Shown piece after piece: positions 53,615-64,000 of a DNA stretch of 64,000 nucleotides (position 1 is its first letter; each line of letters starts with the position of its first letter). Location: NCBI GenBank assembly GCA_016946835.1, contig JACVTC010000158.1, forward strand, positions 1 through 64,000, written 5' to 3'. Below the pieces are notes generated by a model. The model searched no databases, had not been told where the DNA came from, and saw nothing but the letters and a program-made list of their open reading frames with translations. The stretch is from Neocallimastix lanati (nom. inval.). Its lineage: Eukaryota; Neocallimastigomycota; Neocallimastigomycetes; Neocallimastigales; Neocallimastigaceae. A program made the translations under genes and the position numbers.

Positions 53615-53788
53615 TATTAACTTTATGTTTATTACTAATTAAATAGTATTATTATTATTACTTAATATATATTTTTCTGTTTATATTTTTTTTTGTTCTA
53701 TTATTCATCCATCAATCTTTGAAAATTTCTAATTTTATAATCTTTTCATATTATTACTATTTTGGGTCCTGCATAGCTCGCCAGATTT
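53615..53788 (-). other. Leader and primer-binding site of element D
   Basis: Short 174-nt leader. Minus strand TGGCGAGCTATGCAGGACCC begins 5 nt after the LTR and is the likely primer site, different from those of A/F/G and B/E. The last 9 bases of the LTR (TTCGTTACA in the left copy) are missing at this boundary. Confidence 0.6.
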
Positions 53789-54296
53789 TGGGACAACACA
53801 GGTAATTATTAAAATTTATTATAGTAATAATATATTCGATTATATTTATTTATCTTTATTAAATAATTTTTTATTTTTGAAAGAGAGAGTTTTTAATTAT
53901 TTTATTTTCATAATTTCTTAAATATTTAATATTCTATCAATTTGATTTGTTAGTATTAAAAATTTTAATTCAATTGGTTTCGAATTTATATATAAAATTA
54001 TTATAAATCATTAATATAAATTATTATAAAATTTTAATATAAATTATCACAAGATTTTAATATAAAACTATTATAGAATATTAATATAAAACTATTATTA
54101 ATATAAAACTATTATAAAATATTGATATAAAACTATTATAAAATATTAATATAAAACTATTATAAAATATTGATATAAAACTATTATAAAATATTAATAT
54201 AAATCATTATAAAGTATTGTTAACAAATATTATAATCTTTTTTGTATATAATTGAATATTTAATTATTATTCATTTTTTTTTATTGTCTCGTAACA
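53789..54296 (-). repeat. 5' LTR of element D
   Basis: 508 bp; matches the left LTR except for a few substitutions, a 3-bp indel, one minisatellite unit and the missing 9-bp end. Confidence 0.88.
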
Positions 54297-54299
54297 CGA

Positions 54300-54547
54300 T
54301 GTTATGGTTCATTGGGAAAAACAAAATTTTTTTTTTATATACACAAAAGATAAAGATTTAAAATATTTATTTACACAATAACAATTTTATAATTTATATA
54401 TTTATTTAATTTTTAAAGTAATTAGATTATTTATTAAACTAATTAAATTTTATTAGCTAAATTATTACTATTCCTAATATTAATATTAGTACTATTACTT
54501 ATACTATTACTAATATTATTACTATTTTTATTTTATTATTATTATTA

Positions 54548-54618
<71 letters not shown>

Positions 54619-54752
54619 GTTTTGTGTTATTTTATTTATATCTTTAGAAGAAGTTATTTTCTTCAGATATTTATATTCGATTTCATTTTTAAATTTTAAT
54701 ATCTTGGAAATGAAAAAGAATTTAAGTATTTAATTAAAAGAATTATTAATTC
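54300..54752 (-). repeat. Truncated 3' LTR of element E
   Basis: Matches the U5-side part of the right LTR (60184-60638) including the (ATT)n tract; the U3 part, purine tract and end of pol are deleted. Confidence 0.88.
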
Positions 54753-57700
54753 CTTCAGTTGGATTAGGATATAGTTGAGGGCGGTTCAGTTGACATTTCT
54801 CACATTTACTAACTACCCTCTTGACATCGCTGATCATATTATTCCAATAATAACATCTTTTTAACCTTTGATATGTCTTGTAGTATCCTTCATGACCTAC
54901 GTTATGTGCTGCAAAAATAAGTTTTAATTTTTCTTCAGTATTGGTTATTAATTTACGATAATTATTTCCATCGATAAAATATTCAACTCCATCAATAACA
55001 GTAAATTTTTCTTCAAGAAATTCCTTGATTACTTTAAATAACAGGGTTTCATCAATTTCAGAATTAATATTGGTAGCTAAAACAACTTTATTACTTTCAT
55101 TTTTCATTCTGGAGAGAGCATCAGCAACGACATTTTTCTTGCCACTTTCATACCTTATCTCAACTCCTAGCATACTTGCAGTTAGACACCAACGAGTTTG
55201 TCTTGCATTATGTGGTTCTTTATTTTTAAATAAACCTATTAATGGTTTATGGTCCGTATATATGATGGTTTTAATGGGATTACCTATAATGTAAGGTTTC
55301 AATTTAGTTAAACAATAATATAGTGCAGCACCTTCTAAATCAGTAATTCCATAATTCTTCTCCTATTTAGTTAAGGTTCTACTAATATAGTGAACCGGAT
55401 GCTCAATCTTTGTTTCTTCATCTTTTTGCAGGAGTACTCCGCCTATTCCATCGTAAGAGGCATCAGTTCTTATTATAAATTCTTTGTCAAATTGCGGAAA
55501 CTTTAATATAGGTGCATTAATTAAACCCTCTTTAAGTGATTTAAAGCTTTCTTCTTGTTCTTTATTCCAAATATATTTTTCCCCTTTCTTTAAAAGTTTG
55601 AATAAAGGTGCTGAAATTTGTGAATATTTATTAACAAAATTACGATAGTAACCAACTGCTCCCAGAAAAGATCTGAGCTCATGAACATTAGTAGGAGATT
55701 TCCAGTTTCTAATAACTTCAACTTTACTATCCATGGGACTTAAACCCTCTGTAGTTAATTTATGGCCAAGTACTTCTACTTCAGTTTGCATAAATTTACA
55801 TTTTTCAATATTAATTTTTAAATGATACTTTTTAAAAATCTTAAAAACTTCTTTAATATGCTCTAGATGTTCTTCGATGGTACGAGAATAAATTAAAATA
55901 TCATCAATAAAGTTATACACACAGTTTCCGATAAGTGGAAATAGGATCTTGTTCATTTCCCTTTGGAATGTAGCAGGTGCTCCAGTTAATCCAAAAGGCA
56001 TAACTTTGAACTGATAGTTTCCAAACTTGGTTGTAAAGCTAGTTATCTCAACGCTTTCTTCGTCCATTAAGATTTGGTGATAGCCAGAATAAAGGTCAAG
56101 TGTAGTAAATATTTTAGCACCATCGAGGCTATCAAAAATTTCATCTATATTTGGTAAGGAATAGGAGTCTTTTTCAGTGACATCATTAACCTTGCGATAG
56201 TCTATACACAATCTCCATTTACCGTTAGGCTTCGGTACAAGGACTACTGGTGAAGACCATTCAGAGTACGAAGGTTCAATAAGTTTCTTTTCAATCAATT
56301 TGGTTAGTTCTTCTTTTAAAATGTCAGATTTTAATTTGGTTAAACGGTAGAATCTTTGTTTAATAGGTCTTACTCCGGCTTTTAATTTAATTTTGTGCGG
56401 AGATAATTTAGAAGGAGTAAGTTCTTCAGTAGATGTAGCAATTATTTCAATATTATCTTCAAGTAGAAGAATAATTTCATCAACATAATTTTTATTAAGA
56501 GTATTTTTAAACTTTTCGTGATGAATGTATTCTATAGGAGGTAAACCTTCTAACTTTTCTAAGTTCTTCTTTTCTAGTTCACTATTAGAATTAATAGCTC
56601 TTACTACACATACCAATTTTTCTTCTTCTTTTATATCATTATTAATGGGTGTGATAACATTAATCAACCCAGTAGGAGTAAACTGGCATAGGCTATATAG
56701 TATAGGATGAATAAATAATTGGTGATCAATTTGAGTTTTCAGATTAATAAGAACATCATAAAATGGATCTTCTTTTTCAACTAATCTACAGTTAACAATC
56801 ATTTTGAATTTATTAATTTGTATAGGAATTTTTAGAATATAGCTTTCAGAATAATCATCATTCCTGGTAGCTAGTCGAATCCTACCACAACTAATTCCAA
56901 TAGGTTCATATTTATTAGGAAGTTTATCTAGAAACTGTTTAGTAATTATGCTTAAATTACTACAAGAATCAACTAATGCTTTTCCTTTAACACCATCTAC
57001 CGTAATATCTACCATAGCCACATCATCTTCTTGTGCTTCACGACTTCGACTTTTATAAGTATGTTCTATGTTATTTACCATTACAGTGGTTGCAGATAAG
57101 TTATCCACTACACCAGTAACCTTAGTTTGATTCCTTTCTAATCTAAGACCATGAGACACTTGCGTACGTATTTTAGGTGATACATCCAGAAGTTGTCCAA
57201 ACGTAATATTACATTGAGTCTTATTTAAATCTTCAATTACATCGTAAGGTTCTTTATTTATTTGCATTTGTATTTTTCTGGATATTCTTATATTTTTGTT
57301 TTCCGGAATATTGTCTTTAGGAAGTTGATCATTAATAAGTCTTGTCAAGGAGATATGGTTTCCAAAATTTTGGTCACTCTTATTTCCTTCAGTAACATTT
57401 TCTTTAGTGAAATCGGAATCTAAGATTTGATTTGTCTCTGCTCGTTCTTTATCACGAATTGCTTTTTCTTTCATCTTTTCTTTTTCAATCCTAGGCTCAG
57501 TTAGTATAGAAGGGCTGACTTGATTTTTATACTTTTCTTGTGGAGTTTTACTAGTCATTTCTTCTTCTTGTTTCTTCCTTAAGGCAGGAGTTAAAATAGT
57601 AATAGAATTGTCCTTTAAGCTTCTATGACTTCTCTTCCTTCCACTTTCATGTGTAATGCTATCCACTTGGTCACTTTTTCTCTTTGAATTCCTAGTCATA

Positions 57701-57846
57701 GCCGCTATTAAATGGTTGGAATTTTTAAAATTTTCTGAATCTAATATTTCTTTAATATTACTAAACTCTTTATTAATTGATTCTTGATGGTATTTTAATG
57801 AAGCTGTTTTATTGACAATGGGAGAGCTTCTACTCCCTCTTACTGA
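54730..57846 (-). pseudogene. Pol of element E, with stop codon and 3' deletion
   Basis: Read in the -1 frame from 57846; first ATG 57699. Linker SLKDNSITILTPA and ITFGQLLDVSPKIR; protease LVDSC; reverse transcriptase LCIDYRKVND, FIDD; RNase H RTDASYDGIGGV. A TAG at 55365-55363 interrupts RNase H (TK, stop, EKNYGITDLEG; B has TKAEKNYG). The frame continues through YTDHKPLI and the integrase zinc region (HNVGHEG, CEKC) to PTEGI, then runs into LTR sequence and stops. The integrase core and C-terminus are absent. Confidence 0.92.
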
Positions 57847-57852
57847 TTTAAA
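57800..57852 (-). promoter_or_regulatory. Predicted -1 frameshift signal, gag/pol of element E
   Basis: Heptamer T TTA AAT (57852-57846), spacer 8 nt, stem GGGAG (57837-57833) with CTCCC (57824-57820), loop TAGAAGCT. GAAGC (57830-57826) pairs with GCTTC (57804-57800), connecting loop 15 nt: the same lengths as in element B, although spacer and loops differ in sequence. Confidence 0.85.
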
Positions 57853-58757
57853 TGATCATCTTGAATTAATTCTTCCCGGTTTTTCTGTATAATTTTACGA
57901 AGTTTGGGACAGTTACTCTGAAAATGGCCTTGTTCTTTACAGAAATAACATGCTTTGATAGTTAGATTTTTCATTTTTCTTGTTAAATCCTCCATTTCTT
58001 TTCCTTCTTTAGACCTTTCTATTCTTAATTTATCAAAACTTTTTTGGTTATTATAATTGTTAGTATTACTACTTCTAAGATTAGAACGAGAATAGTTATT
58101 AGAAAAAGAATTATTAGTTGTAAAATTTTGCCTTGGTTGGGTACTTCCTTGAGTTGACCTATTTTGCAAACGATCTACCTTTTCAGCGATTTGATAAGCT
58201 TTTGAGAGAGTTAAATCATCTTCCAATGCTACTCGTTTCCAAGCTTCTTGGTTGTTTTCTAAAGCATCAACATAATCTAATACACTGACATGTCTTTTTC
58301 TCTTTTTATCTAGTTTTAAGTATAAGGTTTTAAATTTGACATTAAAATCCTTTACCCTTTCATTTCTTTTTATTTTTAAAGACCGTAATTCCCTTAATAA
58401 ATTATTTTGGTCTTCTTTAGTGCCATAAAATTCTTCTAATGCATTAGTTATCTCTTGTAAGGAAGGATAATACTTTTCAGATGAAGATTCCGAGCCTGAA
58501 GAGCTATCTTCTTCATCATTGTCAATTGAACTATCATTGGTATTAATTTGATTTCCGAGTTCTTGAATAATTTGTCTCGGTTCTCCTGTTGAAGTTAAAA
58601 CGCAAGCCAAGAAAATTTTTCTTTCATCTGTCACTTCACCAAGTTCTACCCAAAATTCAAGATCAGAACACCAGGTCTTGATATCTAAATTGTCCTTAGA
58701 CAATTTTTCGATATCCTTTAATTCTTTCTTTAGTTCTCTGAAATGAATGTCACTCAT
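57840..58757 (-). CDS. Gag of element E
   Basis: 305 residues, similar throughout to the B Gag: ELKKELKDIEKLSKDNLDIK.W, acidic Ser/Asp/Glu stretch (about 75-95), LLRELRSLKIKRNERVKDFN, and the CCHC knuckle CYFCKEQGHFQSNC (270-283). Ends DDHLNQ and TAA six bases after the slippery heptamer. Confidence 0.92.
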   Translation of the reverse strand: MSDIHFRELKKELKDIEKLSKDNLDIKTWCSDLEFWVELGEVTDERKIFLACVLTSTGEPRQIIQELGNQINTNDSSIDNDEEDSSSGSESSSEKYYPSLQEITNALEEFYGTKEDQNNLLRELRSLKIKRNERVKDFNVKFKTLYLKLDKKRKRHVSVLDYVDALENNQEAWKRVALEDDLTLSKAYQIAEKVDRLQNRSTQGSTQPRQNFTTNNSFSNNYSRSNLRSSNTNNYNNQKSFDKLRIERSKEGKEMEDLTRKMKNLTIKACYFCKEQGHFQSNCPKLRKIIQKNREELIQDDHLNQ

Positions 58758-58923
58758 TTTTACCAGAATTTTTAGTATTTAACTAATTTGAATTTAATTT
58801 ATTTATTAATTAATATTTTATTTTAAGTAGTTTGATTAAAGAAAAATAACAAAACTACTAAGTATTCGTAAAAAAAAAATTTATATATATATATTAAATA
58901 TATTAATTGTAAATAGTATAATT

Positions 58924-58955
<32 letters not shown>

Positions 58956-60158
58956 CAAAAACTCCGTTTAACAGATAAAAAAAAATATTATTGTTATAAT
59001 ATTAATTAATCCTTTATTCCAAAAACTCTGTTTGACGAATAAATAAAATTATTGTTAATAATATTAATATTTACTTTATTTCAAACACTCTGTTTGACGA
59101 ATAAATAAAATTATTGTTAATAATATTAATATTTACTTTATTTCAAACACTCTGTTCAACAATAAAGAAAGAAAACTTTTGTTCAAAAAAAAAATTATTA
59201 TATATTTTTTTTTTTTTTATTGAGTAAATAATATAAGTACTATACCCGGAGAATCAATAATTATTTCATATGCATATATTATAAATTTAAATCGTTTTTC
59301 AAACCCCCAAGTGAAGTTACTGCGTCGTTCGACCTCGTTCTAAAGACCGTCAGTTAGATACTCTTGATATATCGTAACCTTATCTTTAAAACCTCTACTA
59401 CCCCGCTTCAATGCAACCTCACTCTGTTTTACTTTGCGAATTTAAAATTATTTTTATATCTTTATAACCTCTACTACGTATATCGTTATCTAGATACTAT
59501 ATGCAGGTATATAATTACGCCGGATACCAAAAAAAAAATTTTGTTGGAATAAATATTTACTCAAAGAAAAATATTTTAATGCGTATATTTTTAAAAAAAA
59601 AAATTTTTTTTTTTTTATAATTTATAATTAATAACAATTTTAATATATACTAATAACTTAAAAATTAAATATTTTAAAATTAATTATTATAATCAAATAG
59701 CATTTCCAGCTACTTTCCAATAGTATTGTTAGGATTAGTAAAAATCGTTTACGTTTTACACGGCTTACCTATTACGTTGTCATGGATAAAACGCACAGAG
59801 TACAATTATTCTCAAACGAATATTGTAGCACATTGCCTTACAATATAAAAATTGTTAAGGATATACTTACATCGATAATTTTTACTCCTACAATCCCAAC
59901 AATAGTACTGCTTCTGAAGCGTACTAATTCAATTTAATTATAACAATTAAAATAAAATAACTAAATCAAAAGTTATTTAATTAAAGCTTCATTAATAAAT
60001 TTTAAAAAAAAAATTTATCTATCACTTTAATTTTTAAAAAAAAAGGTTTTAGAAAAAAAAAATATGTTTTATAAAAAAAAATTTTCATAAAAAAAAAATT
60101 TTAAATTAATAACTAATATTTTAAATAATTATCTAATGTAATATTAAAATTTTGTTTT
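58758..60158 (-). other. Leader of element E
   Basis: 1.4 kb without a credible ORF. Holds four tandem hairpins (58955-59167), GC-richer islands at 59300-59520 and 59695-59925, and homopolymers. Layout parallels the leader of B. Confidence 0.7.
58955..59167 (-). ncRNA. Four tandem hairpins upstream of gag (element E)
   Basis: On the minus strand: 59167-59136 (outer CTTTATT/AATAAAG), 59105-59075 (outer TTTATT/AATAAA, inner TCAAAC/GTTTGA, loop AGAGT), 59042-59014 (outer TTATTC/GAATAA) and a weaker one at about 58980-58955. The period is about 61 bp for the last three. Same design as in B (outer stem, 5'-side bulge, inner stem), with unrelated sequence. Confidence 0.6.
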
Positions 60159-60176
60159 TCCCCGATATCTCCACCA
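60159..60176 (-). promoter_or_regulatory. Primer-binding site of element E
   Basis: TGGTGGAGATATCGGGGA, 7 nt from the LTR; identical to that of B. Confidence 0.75.
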
Positions 60177-60183
60177 AAACTTA

Positions 60184-60413
60184 TGTTATGGTTCATTGGG
60201 AAAAACAAAATTTTTTTTTATATACACAAAAGATAAAGATTTAAAATATTTATTTACACAATAACAATTTTATAATTTATATATTTATTTAATTTTTAAA
60301 GTAATTAGATTATTTATTAAACTAATTAAATTTTATTAGCTAAATTATTACTATTCCTAATATTAATATTAGTACTATTACTTATACTATTACTAATATT
60401 ATTACTATTTTTA

Positions 60414-60489
<76 letters not shown>

Positions 60490-61216
60490 GTTTTGTGTTA
60501 TTTTATTTATATCTTTAGAAGAAGTTATTTTCTTCAGATATTTATATTCGATTTCATTTTTAAATTTTAATATCTTGGAAATGAAAAAGAATTTAAGTAT
60601 TTAATTAAAAGAATTATTAATTCATTCTTAATTAAATGTTAAATAAAATTATTAATAATATGTTTAATATAAATTCCATAAAGGAATAAAAAAAATTATT
60701 ATTTAAAAAGATATTATAAAGATTTTAATTAAATAAATAATTAAAAAGTTTTTAATAAAATTTTTAATTAAAAGTTTACAAAAATATTAATTGAATTTGG
60801 TAAAAGATAATAAATTATTTAATGATAATTTATTTTAAGTTTAATAAAAATTAATATTAATTTATAATGTTATTGAAAGTTAATAATAATTAATTTGATA
60901 AAAATATAATAAAAATATAAAATAATTTTAATATAGATTAAATAAAGAATTTGTTAATATAAATTTTTGAAGAGTTTATATGTATTTTAATATTAATTTA
61001 ATTAAGATTCAATAATGATTTTATAAAAAATATTTTTATAAAATTTTTAATTAATATTATAATAATTTTAATTAATTTATAATATTATATAATAAAATTT
61101 TTAATTTAATTCAGGGAAGAATATAAGAAAGTTCCATTAGTAAAGAATATAAACTTAATTATGGTTAAGTTATGTCTAAACATAACAAAATAAGTAATTT
61201 ATAGTCATTCTTTACC
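60184..61216 (-). repeat. 5' LTR of element E
   Basis: 1033 bp; plus strand TGTTATGGTTC...TTCTTTACCA. Contains an (ATT)n tract at about 60418-60489. Confidence 0.88.
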
Positions 61217-64000
61217 AACGTGTAAGAATCTATAATTATTTTTAAATAAAATAATTATATTTTCTTAGTTAAGTTATAATTATAACTTTATTTAATTATA
61301 TAATATTTATTCATTTAAATATTATTAATAATTTATTAAACTCAATATTAAATAATCATTAATTTAATACAACAAATTTATTTAATTAATTATTATTTAT
61401 ACATTTATAAATAATTATAGTTTATTTAATTATATATTTAATTATTAAATTTATTAGTCTTAGTTTATTTATTTAATTAAATTGTAAACAAATATATTAT
61501 GTATTCTAATATGTACTTAATAATGTATTCTGTATTTTGTTTATTAATATCATTATTATGTTATTTTCCTTATTTGTAAATTTATGATTTTATGGTCGAA
61601 ATATCTTTTATTATTTTATTCTTTTATTTTCGATCAATTAAATTAGATTAGCTAATCGGTCAATTAGGGTTTTTCCCAATCACTTTTTAAAAGTAATTGG
61701 TTTTACCTAATTGATACGATGATCGATATGGATAGAATATCGATCAAAAATCTTATCTAGGTTTTTCTCTCTAATCTTTTCCTAGATAAGAGATTTGTTA
61801 AGATTAGAAAACATTTTTTAATTTAACCTTATTTTTCAAAAAAGTATAAATAAAGCTCTTGAATTCTCTTTGAGAAATCAAGAGTTATTATTATAACAAT
61901 TATAATATAGTAATAACATTAATAAATTTTTTATATTTCTATTTTAATAAAGTAAGTTTTAATAAAAAACAAATTTAAAAAAAAATAAAATAAAATAATC
62001 TTTTCTCTTTGACTATTTTGTGTTATTAGTTTATTATAATTAGTTATAATAAACTCTCTCTTATAGAAGATAAGTATATTTATCTTTTTTTTGTTTTCTC
62101 AATTTAATAATAATTATTATTTAGTTATTATTAAGTTGTAATTAATAATTTAATTCTAATTAATTTTATAATTAAATTATTACATAACGTGTAAAGAATT
62201 AATTAAAAATATTTAATTATATTAATAATTAATTCTTTCTACAATTAATAATAAAAAATATTATTAATTGAGATAAAATTAAAAAATATAATATAAAAAT
62301 TGAAAACGAAAATTTAAAAACTTAGAGTTTATTATAAGATTATAATAAACAACACTAAAAGTAGGTTAAGAGAATTTTAGAAATTATTTTATTATAAAAA
62401 TTTTTTATTTAAAAGTAATTTTAAAATATTTGTGTTAATTATTATAATTTCTTATAATAATAACTCTTGATTATTTTTAGAAGAATCAAGAGTCCTATTT
62501 ATATTAATTTGATTTCTAATCTTGGAAAATTATCTCTATCTAGAAAAAGATTAGAAGAAAAAACTAGATAGATCTCGATTGGTGTTTAATTACATCAATC
62601 TTTAGTTAATAAGAAAACCCGAATAAGGGAGAAAACTTATTAACTAATTATATATTAATTTTATTAATATTTAATCACAAGTATAATTAAATAATTAATT
62701 CTTTTAATTATCTTAATTAAAAGTCCAAGAAATAATATAATTTAATTATTTCTTGATTAAATAAAATTATCATTTTAATACAATTTAATTTTTCTTAATT
62801 AAATAGAATTTAACATTATTTTAATACAATAATACATTATTATAATTTAATATATTAATTATTGATAATTTAATTTAATTTTAAAACAATAACATTAATT
62901 AATAATTACTATGTGACATAATTAATAAAATTATTCATAAAATTTTATAAAATAATAAACTTTAAATATTAATTTTTTAATAAAGAATAATAATTATTTT
63001 GAATAATAATTATAATTCTTTACATAACGTGTAAGAAACTTAGATAAATTTATTATTTTATTATAAAATTTATCTATCTTTCTTATTTAATACATTAATT
63101 TAATACATTAAATTATTGTATTTAGTTTAACCAATAATATTTAATTATTAATTTATATATATTTGATTCTCTTGAGTTCTCTTCGAGAAATCAAGAGTTA
63201 TTATTTTAGAATTTTTATAATAAATAATAATTCAAATAAACTAATTAATTAATAAACCAAAACCTTTTAAATAAAACATATTTTATAAATATTTGTGTCT
63301 TTTATTCCTTTTGTGTTATTGTTTATTATAAACTTTCTATAATAAACTCTATCTTATATTTAAGTTAAGTATAATTATTTATTTATATTATTTTATATTT
63401 ATTTAATTATATTTAATTTTATTTTCTCAAATTAATGTTAATTAGTAATAATTAATGTTAATTTGTAGTTAAGAAATTATTTATAATTAATTTTATAAGT
63501 AATTTCTTACATAACGAATCATAAAAATTAGCATAATTGTAATAATCTATTTATAATATACTAACTATAACTAGATTATTAATATTTTAATATATAAAAA
63601 TTTATACTTAACTTTATATAGAGTTTATTATAAACACTAAATATTGAAATAAACAAAAAGACTTTATTTTCTTTTAATTTATTATATAGCATTATATAAT
63701 AATAACTCTAATTTCTTTAATCAAAGAAATTTGAGTTCTTTTATACTTTTTTATTTATAATTATTTTAATAGATGAAATTATTAAATAGATGTAATTATT
63801 AAATAAATAAAATAGATAAGATAAAGTTAACAAATCAAATAAAGGTATCTAATCTTAACAAATTGATATTCAGGAAAAGATTAGTAGAAAAACCTGAATA
63901 ACTTCGATTAATATTCTAATATATTAATCATCGTATTAATTAATAAAAACCCAATCATAATAATATTGGGGAAAAAATTAATTAACCTATTGCTAAAATC
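61217..64000. repeat. Array of alternating foldback repeats
   Basis: Four arms in forward-reverse-forward-reverse order: about 61640-62100, 62310-62650, 63160-63430 and 63600-63970. Each is a chain of hairpins. Clear ones are GATCGATAT/ATATCGATC (61721-61745), CTTATCTAGG/CCTAGATAAG (61752-61790) and GTTTATTATAA/TTATAATAAAC (62029-62054, 62327-62350; shortened at 63321-63347). Between arms the motif ACATAACGTGTAA recurs (62183, 63021; ACATAACGAAT at 63508). No ORF. Confidence 0.7.

Larger units (their letters stand above)
48366..54296 (-). mobile_element. Element D: Ty3/gypsy retrotransposon, inactivated
   Basis: Left (3') LTR 48366-48903, right (5') LTR 53789-54296. Order on the minus strand: LTR, primer site, gag, pol, hairpin, purine tract GCGTGGGCATCT, LTR. 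Gag is homologous to that of F. Pol has one in-frame stop. No target duplication was found; the right end abuts element E. Confidence 0.9.
54300..61216 (-). mobile_element. Element E: Ty3/gypsy retrotransposon with large internal deletion
   Basis: Right (5') LTR 60184-61216; left (3') LTR only 54300-54752, fused to the middle of integrase. Same lineage as B by gag, pol, primer site and LTR start (TGGTAAAGAA on the minus strand). Left flank ACGA, right flank ACGT. Confidence 0.9.

Overview
The window looks like nuclear DNA of an anaerobic gut fungus (Neocallimastigomycota, Piromyces/Neocallimastix type). Intergenic DNA is extremely AT-rich, with long homopolymers and AAT/AAAT microsatellites. 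Proteins carry long Asn runs. Short AT-rich GT-AG introns occur. A secreted family-1 beta-glucosidase sits between dense Ty3/gypsy retrotransposons. A dictyostelid was the main alternative; the glucosidase and the fungal-style Golgi and peroxisome genes argue against it. Assignment is by pattern recognition only.

Layout. 1-11312 (+): three related LTR elements lie end to end: A (pol plus 3' LTR, entering from the left edge), F (a complete gag-only element with near-identical 506-bp LTRs) and G (5' LTR, primer site and an ORF of unknown function). The units are separated by the 4-bp sequence ACGA. 11313-27081: chromovirus C (-), a single intact gag-pol ORF with a chromodomain, whose right LTR is split by the 9-kb element B (+), giving a nested insertion. 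27082-48365: the host segment. It holds the GH1 beta-glucosidase (-), a decayed partial GH1 copy upstream of it, a region of foldback repeats, a two-exon PEX11 gene (-), a three-exon Tvp15/COPI-associated-like membrane protein gene (-) and a four-exon Rho-family GTPase gene (-) with a shortened P-loop and a long C-terminal extension. 48366-61216: elements D (-) and E (-), both damaged. 61217-64000: an array of alternating foldback repeats with no gene.

How the pieces work together. A, F and D form one retroelement lineage (related Gags in F and D; the same 19-nt hairpin next to the polypurine tract in all three). B and E form another (long leaders, a GGAGATATCGGGG-type primer site, FIDD reverse transcriptase). 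C is a separate chromovirus. F has no pol and would depend on an A-like element in trans. The best candidates for something undescribed are: (1) a gag/pol junction shared by B, E and D, with a UUUAAAC/U slippery heptamer, an 8-nt spacer and a 5-bp hairpin with an 8-nt loop, which in B and E can fold into an H-type pseudoknot of identical geometry; (2) four tandem covarying hairpins in the leaders of B and of E; (3) a tRNA-like A-box/B-box segment inside both LTRs of C; (4) the Rho-like GTPase with a one-residue P-loop deletion and no CAAX box.
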